Positions 48,809 through 59,025 of a stretch of 64,000 bases of DNA are shown in pieces (the stretch's first letter is position 1; the number at the start of each line of letters is the position of its first letter). The translations under genes and the position numbers were made by a program. Below the pieces are notes generated by a model. The model searched no databases, was not told the DNA's origin, and was given only the letters and a program-made list of their open reading frames with translations. The stretch is taken from assembly GCA_022457155.1 (NCBI GenBank), contig JAJGOT010000289.1:189501-253500 (forward strand), in the 5' to 3' direction. This DNA comes from Cladopsammia gracilis (lineage: Eukaryota > Cnidaria > Anthozoa > Scleractinia > Dendrophylliidae).

Positions 48809-49476
48809 AGGGAAGAGTTCCAAAGCTGATGTACACTCTTTGAAAATGCTTGAAAGGAGACTGGGAGAGACAAGGACCTTCCCTGGGCACCAGAGGCTTT
48901 TCTCACGCTCTCATCTCTGTCATATAACACTCATAAAGTGTGCCGTGAGAGAACCTTTGGTACTCATAGTGACAGGGACCGTGCAGGGGGAGGACACGTG
49001 TATGTCTCTATTGTATTGGATTCTGTAAAAAATAAGTCTGTGTAGTTGGTATTAAATTGATAATTTTTAATTATACTTGGCTGTTTTAAATACATTTCTA
49101 ATGATTTCAGAAGACAATATTTTCAAATTTTAGTGAGGAAGGGGGCAGGGGAATGCTGTCGGACCACCTAGGTGACTCATTCTCTTGCGATGGATTGAGC
49201 CTCCTCACTTTAAAATACCCTCCGGCTCTGTAGGCCCTGAAAGAATTGGGCTTCCAGATCGGTGGTTTAGAGTTGCTTGCAGGAAGGATCAGGGCTGATA
49301 TCCTTAAGACTTTTTCTTATCAATTCCAAAACCTCCCCACCTCAGCTATTTCTCGACAAAAGCAACATTGAACACAGTGAGTCCCTAATCATTTAATCTA
49401 CTCTTCATAATGAGAACAGAATGTATAACTCTTCCATTGTTTCCTGGTACAAAGGTCTGTTTGCTCCTGTTAACTT

Positions 49477-49612
49477 AGGGCCTGTTTACATGAGGTAGGG
49501 TGACCCTAGGGTGTAGGGCCAACTCTCTTTGTTTTCTTTTCCCTGGAGGTTTTCAAACAAAGAGAGTTGGCCGTACACCCTAGGGGCACCCTACCTCATG
49601 TAAACAGGGCCT
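49477..49612. repeat. Hairpin MITE in the EGLN 3' flank, with empty site elsewhere in the window
   Basis: AGGGCCTGTTTACATGAGGT and AGGGTGTAGGGCCAACTCTC at the left pair with GAGAGTTGGCCGTACACCCT and CTCATGTAAACAGGGCCT at the right. The homologous sequence near 62318-62332 (GTTAACTTGTTCAAC) lacks it, which gives a natural empty site. Confidence 0.85.
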
Positions 49613-50513
49613 TGTTCAACTGCATTATTTTAAACCGTTTTCACTGTAAAAGTGTGATAAAAAAATTGGGGACGTTGTAAATTGTCCATCACCCAGTTTT
49701 TTTTAAAGAGACGTGGGTTTTTTGTCTCCAACTCTTTATAGATGAAGTGACAAGAATAGTGGAGTTTTGTTCGCTGCATCCAGAGCAGGAGTTTCTATCA
49801 TCAAACTTGTTATTTCGGGGCTGAACTACATAAGCATAAGGTTTAATCACTTTTTCCTAAACGATGCAGTAATACAAGAAATAATGAAGTCTTCTTGATG
49901 TCTGAAAATAAATGAATATTTATACAGTCGAACCCCGCTTTACGGACACCCTCTTTGTGCAGACACATTATAACATGAGACAGTGGGCTCGATCCCGGGA
50001 GAAAACTCGGACATTTTCGCGAAAATAAACCTCTTAACATAATATGGACACCTGATATTACGAGAATGGACACTTGTTCAGACTGAAGCGATGCCATACA
50101 CACTTAACGTTTTTACGAACAATTGAAAATCTTTCTGATGTGCTTCGTTACGGCCTGGCTAATGTCGCTAAACTAGGAAACATTTGTTTCGGAAGTAAAA
50201 TTTGCACCCAGTAAACAAAAATGTTTTTGTTTTGATTCAACAACATTTCCTTGTGTCCGGGAAACAAGATTTGTGTCCGTAACAAAGTTTCTCGCGCGGC
50301 TAAACTGGCAAACATTTGCCTCCGCAACAATGTTTCTGCAACAAAGTTTCCCAGTTTAGACAAGTGAACATGCATTATCACTGCTCAAAAAGGGGTTTAA
50401 TGCTTTTGGCTGATTAAATTGTCATTGTCGTTGGTTTAGAGGACAGGGATGGCGGAGGGGGGTAGGGGGACTTTAGCCTCCCCACGTTCACGCAATGAAA
50501 CAAAACAGAAAAG

Positions 50514-50627
50514 TAGCCTGAGAAAACAGACGTCGTTCCGCGGCGCCACCACTGGGGCCCCAGCTGCGAAACTTTCGCAGGGGCCCCAGTGGTGGCGCCG
50601 CGAAACGACGTCTGTTTTCTCAGGCTA
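50514..50627. mobile_element. TAGCCTG/CAGGCTA MITE with perfect 9-bp target duplication
   Basis: The ends are TAGCCTGAGAAAACAGACGT and ACGTCTGTTTTCTCAGGCTA. Inner GCGGCGCCACCACTGGGGCC pairs with its complement. ACAGAAAAG lies directly on both sides (50505-50513 and 50628-50636). This fits a MULE-like non-autonomous element and the family at 14604 and 36137. Confidence 0.85.
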
Positions 50628-51252
50628 ACAGAAAAGGGACAACCAAGAGAAATGAAAAACAACAGAAATCTAACAAAGCATAAATACATTAGACCCCTAC
50701 AGTTTCTCGAAACTTTGCTGATTGTTTTAAGGTTGAAATTTGTCATATTCTGTCATGAATTGAGCGATTTTCTTCATGGAATCAATTTTTCTGGGATCAT
50801 TTTTTTCGCCACGGGATCACTGAAAAATCTTGGGATCAGGGATCACAAATTACTGACATTTTGGGATCATGGATCAGAAAAAATAGGTAAAAAAGGGATC
50901 AGTAAAGAAAAAAAAACATACCTCGTTATGACCCTGAAACGGCAGAAAAGGTATGTTCTTCAGTCAGGGGTGTATCTGCCTTTACGCGAAGTACCCAAGT
51001 GCAAACCAGAATTTTTCTTTACATTCTAGAAGAAAAGCAAAGGATGAAGTCGTGTAATTTTTCTACTCGTTATGACGTTTTTCTATCGTGCTCACGGAAG
51101 AATGCGCTGGTCACACAGAGAAATACAGTGTAGTACATATATTGACGTATGGATAATATTTGCGGATTGTGATGTCTATAAAAGTGAAGAAATAAACGAA
51201 AAGTTTTCCGAAAACACGTGTTCCAATGTAATAAATAATGCATTATTATTAA

Positions 51253-51817
51253 AACATTAAACGAGGCTTACCTGTAAGGTGAAGTTTGATGATGATTCTA
51301 TGAGTTATTTTTTCAGGAGCGAAGAAGTCACGTGAGATAGCGCGCGGAAAGCCGAGCCCAGTCTTTAAACCATGCGAATGGCCATATAACCCACTTTATA
51401 ATTCAACACATTGATACACTGCCCAAATATGGTAAAAAAGTTATCGATATACGCTATGTCTACATGACGTATATCCAACGATGGCGGTAAATTTCGCACT
51501 TTGACAAGAGAATGCAAAAATGACGGACCGGCCTCGATTTTTTCCCTTCAAACTGTGCTTTGTTATCAATGTGTTGAATTATAAAACTATTATTGCGCTC
51601 AAGCTTGCGTGATATCGCCTAATTCTTAGCCGACGAGGCCGTAGGCCGAGTCGGCTAAGAATTAGGCGCTATAATAGTTAGATGTTTGGGTAGGGTCTGT
51701 TATAATATATGTATAATGGTAAAAAGGTGGGCACAAGACTTCTTCGCTCCTGATCAATAACTCATAGAATTATAATCAAACTTCACCTTATAGGGAAGCC
51801 TCGTTTAATGTTTTAGT
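51253..51817. mobile_element. Non-autonomous TIR element with about 75-bp inverted ends
   Basis: AAAACATTAAACGAGGCTTA at the left is mirrored by AGCCTCGTTTAATGTTTT at the right. Inside these, GGTGAAGTTTGAT..TCTATGAGTTA and CAGGAGCGAAGAAGTC pair with their counterparts near 51737-51790. Inside lie a second inverted pair (TTATAATTCAACACATTGAT and ATCAATGTGTTGAATTATAA) and a strong hairpin CGCCTAATTCTTAGCCGAC..GTCGGCTAAGAATTAGGCG near 51617-51669. No transposase frame is visible. Confidence 0.75.
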
Positions 51818-51904
51818 TCTACTTCGTCATTGGTCGAAGTCGCTACGAAGTCATGCGAGACTTTAAAGCAGATTGCCATGAGCCCATACAAACCAAATAA
51901 TAAT

Positions 51905-51906
51905 AA

Positions 51907-51961
<55 letters not shown>
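51905..51961. repeat. (AAG)n microsatellite
   Basis: About 18 AAG triplets run in a row, next to the dispersed repeat at about 51990-52320. Confidence 0.95.
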
Positions 51962-51964
<3 letters not shown>

Positions 51965-53426
51965 TCACATGTCTCATGGCGCTTTACATACACTTCAGTA
52001 TGAGAGTGAGATCGGATGTTAGCTTATGAAGGCATCTCAGGCAGCCACTATCGGTTCATTGTTGATCTCATCTCCCCCACCCCACCCATGAACAATGTAT
52101 GGCACTGAGGGTGGTAACAGCCAGGGTTTTGTTACGTCCTCAGTGGTTCTTTTACGTCCCCAACGGAGACAGGACCGTCAATTCTACGTGGTCATCCGAG
52201 CCACGTGAAGGTCTAACCATTTGTGCATTTGCAGATGTCATAGCAACGGCAGCACCTTCGTCCTCAGTTATTTTAAGACCCCGAGTGTTGGTCCGGCCGG
52301 GATTCAAACTCTCGACCTCCTATTAACTGATAGAAACATCAAAATTTTTAATGAAAGCATTTATCATACGAATGCATTCGGTTTTTGAACGAAAGCGCCT
52401 TTGCGAGCGAGCAGCGAATACCCCCCCCCCCCCCCCTTTCCCAATGCGCTAAAATTTACGGAGTACGTAGAACAGGTAATTAACCATGAAGCCTTCTATT
52501 AGTCTAGCTCTTTTCATTTCTATTTTTGGCATGACCTCCCATGACCAGATTCCCAAAATAAATATAAGTCACATAGTTATTCTGTACACAAGCTATTTGT
52601 TTATTTCTCTATCAATACACGATACAAATTCATTGTTTCCATTTGTCTTCCTTTCACTATTTAACAATGACTGTTTATTTTTTTGGAAACATGTCTATTA
52701 TACATTAAGACATAATGTAAAAGCTCTATTTACACAAGAATCACTGACAATCAGTATTTTAAAAACTCATCTCACCATGCAATGTTGCACTCATAGTTCT
52801 AAAGCAAACTGAGTTTAAATGTATATAATTATATTAAATAATATAGAATACAAGGACTTACAATGAAAAAGTTACGAATTACACTACTAATAATATAAAC
52901 AAACAAATTGTAAGTCAGTACATCATTAACTAAACTAGTGTTTACTAGTAATATTTTTAAATAAATGACAGGTTACCATGGTTACCTCTAATTTTTATAA
53001 ACTAAAAATAATTAGCTTCTCTTGATTCTTCTTTTTTTTTTTACCCTTTAAGTTACCTCCCAAGGATACCATTGTGGTGACACATGATTAGCGGATTTTT
53101 TACACTATGGGCAATTTACACTTCAATTAAATGAGAAATGAACAGCGTTCCAGTAAAACTGTATTCAGTATTTTGATGTGAAATTATTATCACAAATTAA
53201 GAGATAGGCCCTGGTTGTTTATTAAAAGCGTAGGTTAAAATGTTAAGCAATAGGCTTTTGTTCCCGTCAATGAACAAAATTTACCATTGTCAAATTTTAC
53301 CCTCAGTCTGAGGTCAGGCAAAATTAAAAAGATCGAAGAACATTAAATGGGCATTTCTGATGGAAGTCTTCATTAAGAAATTATATAACTGAACTGAAAC
53401 ACGCAGGATAAATAAAGTTGCTTAAT

Positions 53427-53712
53427 ATTAGAACAGCTTTCAGTGTGGTAAAACCAAAACCAAAGTAATTACTCCGACCAATCACAGCAGTCGTAAACAA
53501 TCCAATGAACCAATCAGAGCTCGAAGCAATTACATGTCGGCGGCGCCAAGCGCGGGAAAACGCGTGCGAGCAAGTCACGATTGGTTTTGGTTTTACTTCT
53601 GATTGGTCGAGAAAGTGGCGCGAGATTTTTTAGCCAATCACAAAGCATAGCAATGAAAAACCAAAGCAATTGTGTTAATACTTTTGACACTCAATTGAAA
53701 ACTGCTCTATTA
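53427..53712. repeat. AATAGAGC-family element, third copy
   Basis: It contains AAAACCAAAACCAAAGTAAT, CAATGAACCAATCAGAGCTC and the end GACACTCAATTGAAAACTGC plus TCTATTAT. It ends about 220 bp from the 3' end of the NHL gene. Confidence 0.7.
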
Positions 53713-53934
53713 TTATTATTATTGTTAACTCGGAAAAGTTCGCTCTCATGCTGGATAAGATAAACCCCTTTTCTGAACAACATGAAACCCTGATTTGTCT
53801 TACAAATTCAAATAATAAGTAAAAATGGAAACAAGAAACAGTTTTACAGCTGACCAAACACACCGATGTCGCGCAAAAGTATTATTAAAGATAAGGTGTT
53901 CTAACCCAGCTTGGAAATTAAAATATGAAATTGT

Positions 53935-55740
53935 TTACTGAAATATTTGAATTCGATGATTGCCACCATCAGTCACAACAATTTTATCATTACTTAGAAT
54001 TGCCACTGCCCACGGACCATTTAATTCCCCTAATTTGTTGCCTTTTGTTCCAAACTTTGCCACAAATTTTCCATTTAGTTCAAAGACTTGTATTCTATCA
54101 TTACCACTATCACAGACCAGCAGGTGCTTTGACTTAGTCACTGACAAAAAACATGGATTATTAAACTCCCCGTCCCCTCCTCCCTTCTTCCCGAACTGGT
54201 GTTGAAATTTCCCCTCCAGATTGTAAACCTTAATGCAGTGTTCAGTGTTATCTGACACTATAAGATAGTCACCACACTGAACACAGTGGACAGGATCACT
54301 AAAAGATCCCTGCTCACCTATCTTCATTAGGAATCTACCCTCTCTGGAAAAGATCTTAATCAGTTTGTTACCTGTATCAGCAACAATAACATTACCATTG
54401 GTGTCTAAGGATAAACCCCAAGGATTAGTTAGCTGACTATCAAGGCTTCCTTTTCCGCCAAATGAACTCAGGTGCCTCCCCTCCCAATTAAGGATCTGTA
54501 CCCTATGGTTACCCCACTCTGCTACGAAAATATTTCTGTCATTATCAATGGCTATTCCATTAGGATTGATAATTTGTTCTTGATTTTGTCCATAGGGACC
54601 AAAGGATTTTACGAAACTACCATCACTGTTGAATATTTGAATTCTATCAATCTCATCAGCTACTACTATTTCGTCCCTATCATTCACTGCCACCCCAGAA
54701 GGATACTGAAACATTCCATCCTGACGCCAGCCTAGTTCTCCAAAAGATAAAACAGGTTTGACATGAAATGCAGGTTTTACTAGCACAGTAAAAGGACTAC
54801 CACCTACAAGTTCCCCGTTTACTTTAATGGATATTTGAAGTTTACCTTGAACACTGGGAATATAGCTTATGTTGTAGACTCCGTTCTCGTTATCCTTTAT
54901 TGGAAATCCCGTCACGCCACCTCGCCCTTGCTCGTATTCGAACTTTAACGCGAAACTGACATGTTTATCATACCCCTGCCTTCCCGCTGCGTTTCTTGTG
55001 ATCAAATCGAATTGAGCTTTACGCCCAACATTTCCTTCTTTTAGTCCTTCGCCTTCAGCAAGAGATTGACTACCTTTTGTGTGGAAAAGTACTTCCAAGG
55101 AACCAATTTCTTCGCCGTTGACAATGCCGTGCATCTTCTTATTTTCTACGAAAACTAAAGCTGGTTCGGGGTCATGGGCGATAGGCACCGTTTGATCAAC
55201 TCCCTCAAACATTGTTTCCCATGATTTTTTTAGCTGAACGATTTCAGCGTTGGTACTTCGTGTCAATAGTTTCTCAGCTTCTTCCAGTGATGTTTTAAAT
55301 GCTTTTATTTCACTTTGAATCTCCGTCTTTTTCGTTGTCAGACTTTCAAGCGACTTCTTTGTTTGTCTTTCTATCGCAGCGATCATATTTTGTTTCTTCG
55401 CGTTAATTGTTTTGATCAAACCATCAGCAAACCTTTCGACATCTCTCTTCACGTTTTCGCTTTGTTCAATCAGTTTAGCGTAGTCTTCATCAAGTTCAGT
55501 AACTACATTCATTTTTGCTTGTAAGTTTCCTCTTTGTTTTAGTATCACAGTTTTTAAACCGCGGTTTTGGCTTTCAGCATCTTCTTCGATCAATTTTAAT
55601 GTGTGACCTCCATGATCCAAAGTGACGCAAGTTTGGCAAACTGATGTCTCGCATTCTTTGCAGAAGTATTTCAGTTCTTCTTTCTGATGTCCTTGTCTTG
55701 GACAAAATACTGGTCGCTTCAATACACCCTCATAGTCCAT
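53935..55740 (-). CDS. B-box/coiled-coil/filamin/NHL-repeat protein (TRIM2/3/71-like), N-terminally truncated
   Basis: A 601-residue single-exon frame runs from ATG 55740 to a stop at 53935. It opens MDYEGVLKRPVFCPRQGHQK and a type-2 B-box (CPRQGH, CKECETSVCQTC, DHGGH). A coiled coil of about 150 residues (KMNVVTELDEDYAKLIEQSE...) follows, then a filamin-type Ig repeat (about 230-330, ending GELVGGSPFTVLV) and six NHL repeats forming a propeller (for example NPNGIAIDNDRNIFVAEWGN and NPWGLSLDTNGNVIVADTGN). Relatives are RING E3 ligases that bind RNA or protein partners through the NHL propeller. No RING is present here. Upstream codons (55785-55843) still read YCEECLIGHNLMQGY, a first B-box remnant, and then hit an in-frame TGA in the duplicated stretch GGATACAGCTGAGGATAC. 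It may therefore be a shortened functional protein or a decaying retrocopy; the long intact frame argues for recent constraint. Confidence 0.85.
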   Translation of the reverse strand: MDYEGVLKRPVFCPRQGHQKEELKYFCKECETSVCQTCVTLDHGGHTLKLIEEDAESQNRGLKTVILKQRGNLQAKMNVVTELDEDYAKLIEQSENVKRDVERFADGLIKTINAKKQNMIAAIERQTKKSLESLTTKKTEIQSEIKAFKTSLEEAEKLLTRSTNAEIVQLKKSWETMFEGVDQTVPIAHDPEPALVFVENKKMHGIVNGEEIGSLEVLFHTKGSQSLAEGEGLKEGNVGRKAQFDLITRNAAGRQGYDKHVSFALKFEYEQGRGGVTGFPIKDNENGVYNISYIPSVQGKLQISIKVNGELVGGSPFTVLVKPAFHVKPVLSFGELGWRQDGMFQYPSGVAVNDRDEIVVADEIDRIQIFNSDGSFVKSFGPYGQNQEQIINPNGIAIDNDRNIFVAEWGNHRVQILNWEGRHLSSFGGKGSLDSQLTNPWGLSLDTNGNVIVADTGNKLIKIFSREGRFLMKIGEQGSFSDPVHCVQCGDYLIVSDNTEHCIKVYNLEGKFQHQFGKKGGGDGEFNNPCFLSVTKSKHLLVCDSGNDRIQVFELNGKFVAKFGTKGNKLGELNGPWAVAILSNDKIVVTDGGNHRIQIFQ

Positions 55741-55784
55741 GTCTTGGAAACCTTTGACCGCCAAGATTCGGTGGGTTTTGTATC

Positions 55785-55900
55785 CTCAGCTGTATCCTTG
55801 CATGAGATTATGGCCAATCAAACATTCTTCACAATAAAACATGTGTCATATTTCTGGTTATAAATTATTAACAGCAAACCGCAAAAGTAAATCAGGTGAT
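55785..55900 (-). pseudogene. Broken first B-box of the NHL gene, cut off by a dispersed repeat
   Basis: In frame with the downstream gene, MFYCEECLIGHNLMQGY is followed by S-stop and then GYKTHRILAVKGFQD. A further stop (TGA) lies about 16 codons upstream. At about 55897 the sequence becomes a dispersed repeat (TTCTTGGCTTTCACTTACGT) that also occurs, inverted, ending near 59400. The RING-encoding part is therefore absent. A spliced upstream exon cannot be excluded, but no good acceptor precedes the B-box remnant. Confidence 0.6.
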
Positions 55901-57807
55901 GGAATTCTTGGCTTTCACTTACGTCATATCAAAATCCAGAAGCATTAAAAAATAGATTTCGAATCCAAAATGTTTATGGAATTGTAAAGAGTTTAAAACT
56001 ACACATCTTGGCCAAATTTTGAAGCGCAAAAGCATTTCGTTCAAGAGTTATAGGCGAACGATTATTAGATATTTTTAGACTTTTTAGTAAGAAATGTATG
56101 GTGGCCCATTAGGGCCATAGAGTTTATTATATCTTTCCTAGTTTTTTTTCGTTTTTATTTCCATTTTGTCACCTTTTATAGTTTTTAGTTTATATTTATT
56201 TTCTAATTGTAATTATTTCACCCCCAAAAAATAATAAAACTAAAAATAAAGTAAAAATAAAAAAAGAACGAAAACATTTTTAAAAAAATTAAAAAAAAAA
56301 ATAAAAAAAAAAATTACAAAATAAAAAAAAAATTTAAAAAAATTTGCACGTGGCCCTAGCCCACCCATTCTCGTCCCCAGAGCTCCACGGTTTTTTTTAA
56401 ATTGCGTCTCGTGTAGCTCTGGTAACGGAAAAAAATTTGAATTTTTTGATTGGTCGTTTAAAAATGAATGCGCAACAAGGGAAAAAAATTTACGCCTCTA
56501 CGCATAAGGTTTTACTTCCGGTTGAATTTCAAATGTTTAAGTCCTATGAGTACATTACTACATCAACAAAACCAACAGCTACCAACGTTTTAATTTCAAC
56601 GCATTCAACGACCAATGTCACCCAGTTTTGTTTGGTTTAGCAGGTAAAGATACGGCTGCTAAATTTCAAAGTATAACGGGATCTGATTGTCGCTAAATAT
56701 GAGAGATTCGTTTCCGAAAATAATCAGTATGTGTCTTAGAAGACGAAGCTATGTGGCCACGAATATAAAGAAGTATGTTGCTTACAACGGGAACGAGTAT
56801 TAATTAAAGGAGAAGGGGTGAAAAGACATACTACCATTAGGTTACCCATTTTAAAAAACAACAACAACGCTATCAGTAAGCAAGTAAGCAAGTTATATTT
56901 TATTTATAGGTAGTACTCTTTGCTACAACTTGAAATACAAATCTAGGGAAACGAAGGTCACTCGAAGCCCAATTAAAATAACATGAAACGAATACAAAAC
57001 AAAAATTCCTCGATATTTCTTACCACTGTTCGAGGAAATAAGACTAATCAATGACCACAGCGTGTCCATCAACAAACTTAGCTGTCCCATCAACTGATTT
57101 GGTCGGATATGATAGCGTTCAGTGGCGAAACGATAATACACAGCTCCCAAACGAAAGAAATCGGTTGACTTATCGAGCAATTTCTAAAACCAGTAGGCAA
57201 AATACAAAGACAATCTTTCTTCTAAATAACAGCAGCAGGTAAAGCTTTTCTTCTTTCATTTTTAGCGCGATGTTTTCCTGCAATTGTTAAGCCTTGTACA
57301 ATCCTTTCGAACGCCATTCCACACACACAACATTCTCAAGCACACAGGAAAGGTTTTTCTTATTTCCGCTTTCTGGCATTGAGCAAGCGCAATAGTACAT
57401 TAATGCATTAGGCATGCGCTAACGGATGTCGTGGATTTTACGACATCCGGAAGGCACTGTTACCAGAGCCCTTCGTTTTTTCCGCTGACCAAACGAAACG
57501 AAGGCTCTGGGGACGAGAATGTAGCCCACCAGGCATTTCGACATTAGGTATCCCACAATGCACTTCTGGATGGTGTTTATGCCATGTGCCGAACCATCGC
57601 TGATAAGTCGCTGATTTTACGAAATGTCTAAGCGTTAAAAGCCGGAGTGGGATGGGTTGAGGACGAAAGTAGCCAAGAAAAGAACGGGCAACAACAAAGA
57701 GGAGTCAAATGGATTGGAATATGTTACAGTGCAACGCCTTTCTTCGTCTAAGTGCCAAAAATACTCTCGTATCGGTCCACTGACCCTGGTTCTCCAAAAT
57801 ATTAAAG

Positions 57808-57990
57808 AAATAAAAATAAAATTCAAGTCAGACATATTAAGACAGAAAATATAAATAATTTAATCGATGAACTAGCTATAAAAAAGACTGGACAGAAGTA
57901 AATGAAAACAATGATCTCAATGAATCATAACATATTTTATGACAAACTATACAAACTGTACAACAAATCAATACCAATCAAAACCTATAC
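57808..57990 (+). pseudogene. LINE fragment (second copy of 59900-60460 minus insertion)
   Basis: From TTCAAGTCAGACATATTAAG to CCAATCAAAACC it matches the LINE at 59900-60470, but without the 400-bp element that interrupts that copy at 60035-60434. It is too short to code. Confidence 0.85.
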
Positions 57991-58115
57991 GAACAGATTC
58001 CTTCGTTTGCAGGGATGTTCGTGTATAGAGAAGAGACGTCAAGGGTAACAAGCATGGCATTGTTAGGGAGGACATTGATTTCTTTAAGTTTGTTCAGCAG
58101 GTGGGTGGTATTCTT
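57991..58115 (-). pseudogene. Penelope-like element reverse-transcriptase fragment
   Basis: Read on the minus strand, 58115-57991 gives KNTTHLLNKLKEINVLPNNA then MLVTLDVSSLYTNIPANEGI. The LDVSSLYTNIP block is the signature of Penelope-like reverse transcriptases. Only about 41 residues survive. Confidence 0.8.
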
Positions 58116-58120
58116 TACAT

Positions 58121-58186
58121 AAGAACACCACCAACAAACTTAAAGAAATAAATGTCCTCCCTTACAATGCCATGCTTGTCACCCTT
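58121..58186 (+). pseudogene. Inverted second copy of the Penelope-like RT fragment
   Basis: The plus strand reads KNTTNKLKEINVLPYNAMLV TL, the same protein segment as the neighbouring minus-strand fragment (lacking three residues). The two start 5 nt apart in a tail-to-tail hairpin. The copy breaks off into the inner shell of the nested inverted repeat. Confidence 0.8.
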
Positions 58187-58764
58187 TTTCCACTTAGACA
58201 TTTCGTAAAATCAGCGACTTATCAGCGATGGTTCGGCACATGGCATAAACACCATCCTGAAGTGCATTGTGGGATACCTAATGTCGAAATGTCTGGTGGG
58301 CTATGGCCTCTATGGGCCTATGGCCCTCATGGGCCACGTGCAATTTTTTTTCTAATTTCTTTTTTTAATTTTTTAATTTTTTTTTTAATTTTTAATTTTT
58401 TTTCATTTAATTTTTTTAAATTTTTTAAATTTTTATTATTTTTTTTCGTTTTTTTTAAATTTTTTTTTAATTTTAATTTTTATTATTTTTTTTGGTGAAA
58501 TAATTACAATTAGAAAATAAATATAAAATAAAAAATATAAAAGGTGACAAAATGGAAATAAAAACGAAAAACAACATTGTAAAGTAAGAAAAAAACATAG
58601 GAAAGACAGTAAAAAACTCTATGGCCCTAATGGGCCACCATAGAAATGTATGGAGCGGCCATCTTTGTGCCAAAATATAAAATATCAGCAAGACCACAGC
58701 GACAAACCGTTGAGTGGTGCCGGATCTCCCAGTTGTAGACCTGGATCAGTACAATAATTACTTG

Positions 58765-59025
58765 TATAAAATCAGAAAACGGCAAACTGATCCTTACGGC
58801 AAGGCGATGAAGGAGTAAATAAAAGAATAAAACAAAAATTTATATATATATATATTAAAACGAATCTGCCCGATATTTCTTCAGGGGCTAACCCCTGAAG
58901 AAGGTTTGTTTTCAAACCGAAATATTGGGCAGATTCGTTTTAATATATATATAAATTTTGTTTTATTCTTTTATTTACTCCTTCATCGCCTTGCCGTAAG
59001 GATCAGTTTGCCCTTTTCTGATTTT
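58765..59025. repeat. Palindromic element with a hammerhead-like core
   Basis: The left arm (CTGATCCTTACGGCAAGGCG, ATGAAGGAGTAAATAAAAGA, ACGAATCTGCCCGATATTTC) is mirrored by GAAATATTGGGCAGATTCGT through CCTTGCCGTAAGGATCAG. In the centre is CTGAAGA-A-GGTTTG-TTTT-CAAACC-GAAA (58895-58922), with a perfect 6-bp stem and the spacing of a hammerhead core. Confidence 0.75.

Larger units (their letters stand above)
48809..53934. other. EGLN 3' flank and repeat-rich intergenic DNA
   Basis: From about 49060 to 49850 the sequence is homologous to 61790-62545 (the EGLN remnant locus). Further on are a MITE at 49477-49612, a GGACACC-type fragment (49923-50090), a MULE-like MITE (50514-50627), a TIR element (51253-51817), an (AAG)n run (51905-51961), a dispersed repeat around 51990-52320 and an AATAGAGC-family copy (53427-53712). 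No exon can be supported. Confidence 0.55.

Noticed and set aside
50589..51029. 146-aa open frame
   Set aside because: It starts inside the right arm of the MULE-like MITE and has no domain. It is an element-derived chance frame.
52280..52325. tRNA-like box (GGGATTCAAACTC), also near 7312
   Set aside because: It resembles a T-arm box, but no cloverleaf or A box could be drawn at the right distance. It is treated as part of a dispersed repeat.
58172..58498. 108-aa Phe/Leu-rich frame
   Set aside because: It is a translation of a T-rich low-complexity tract in the nested inverted repeat.
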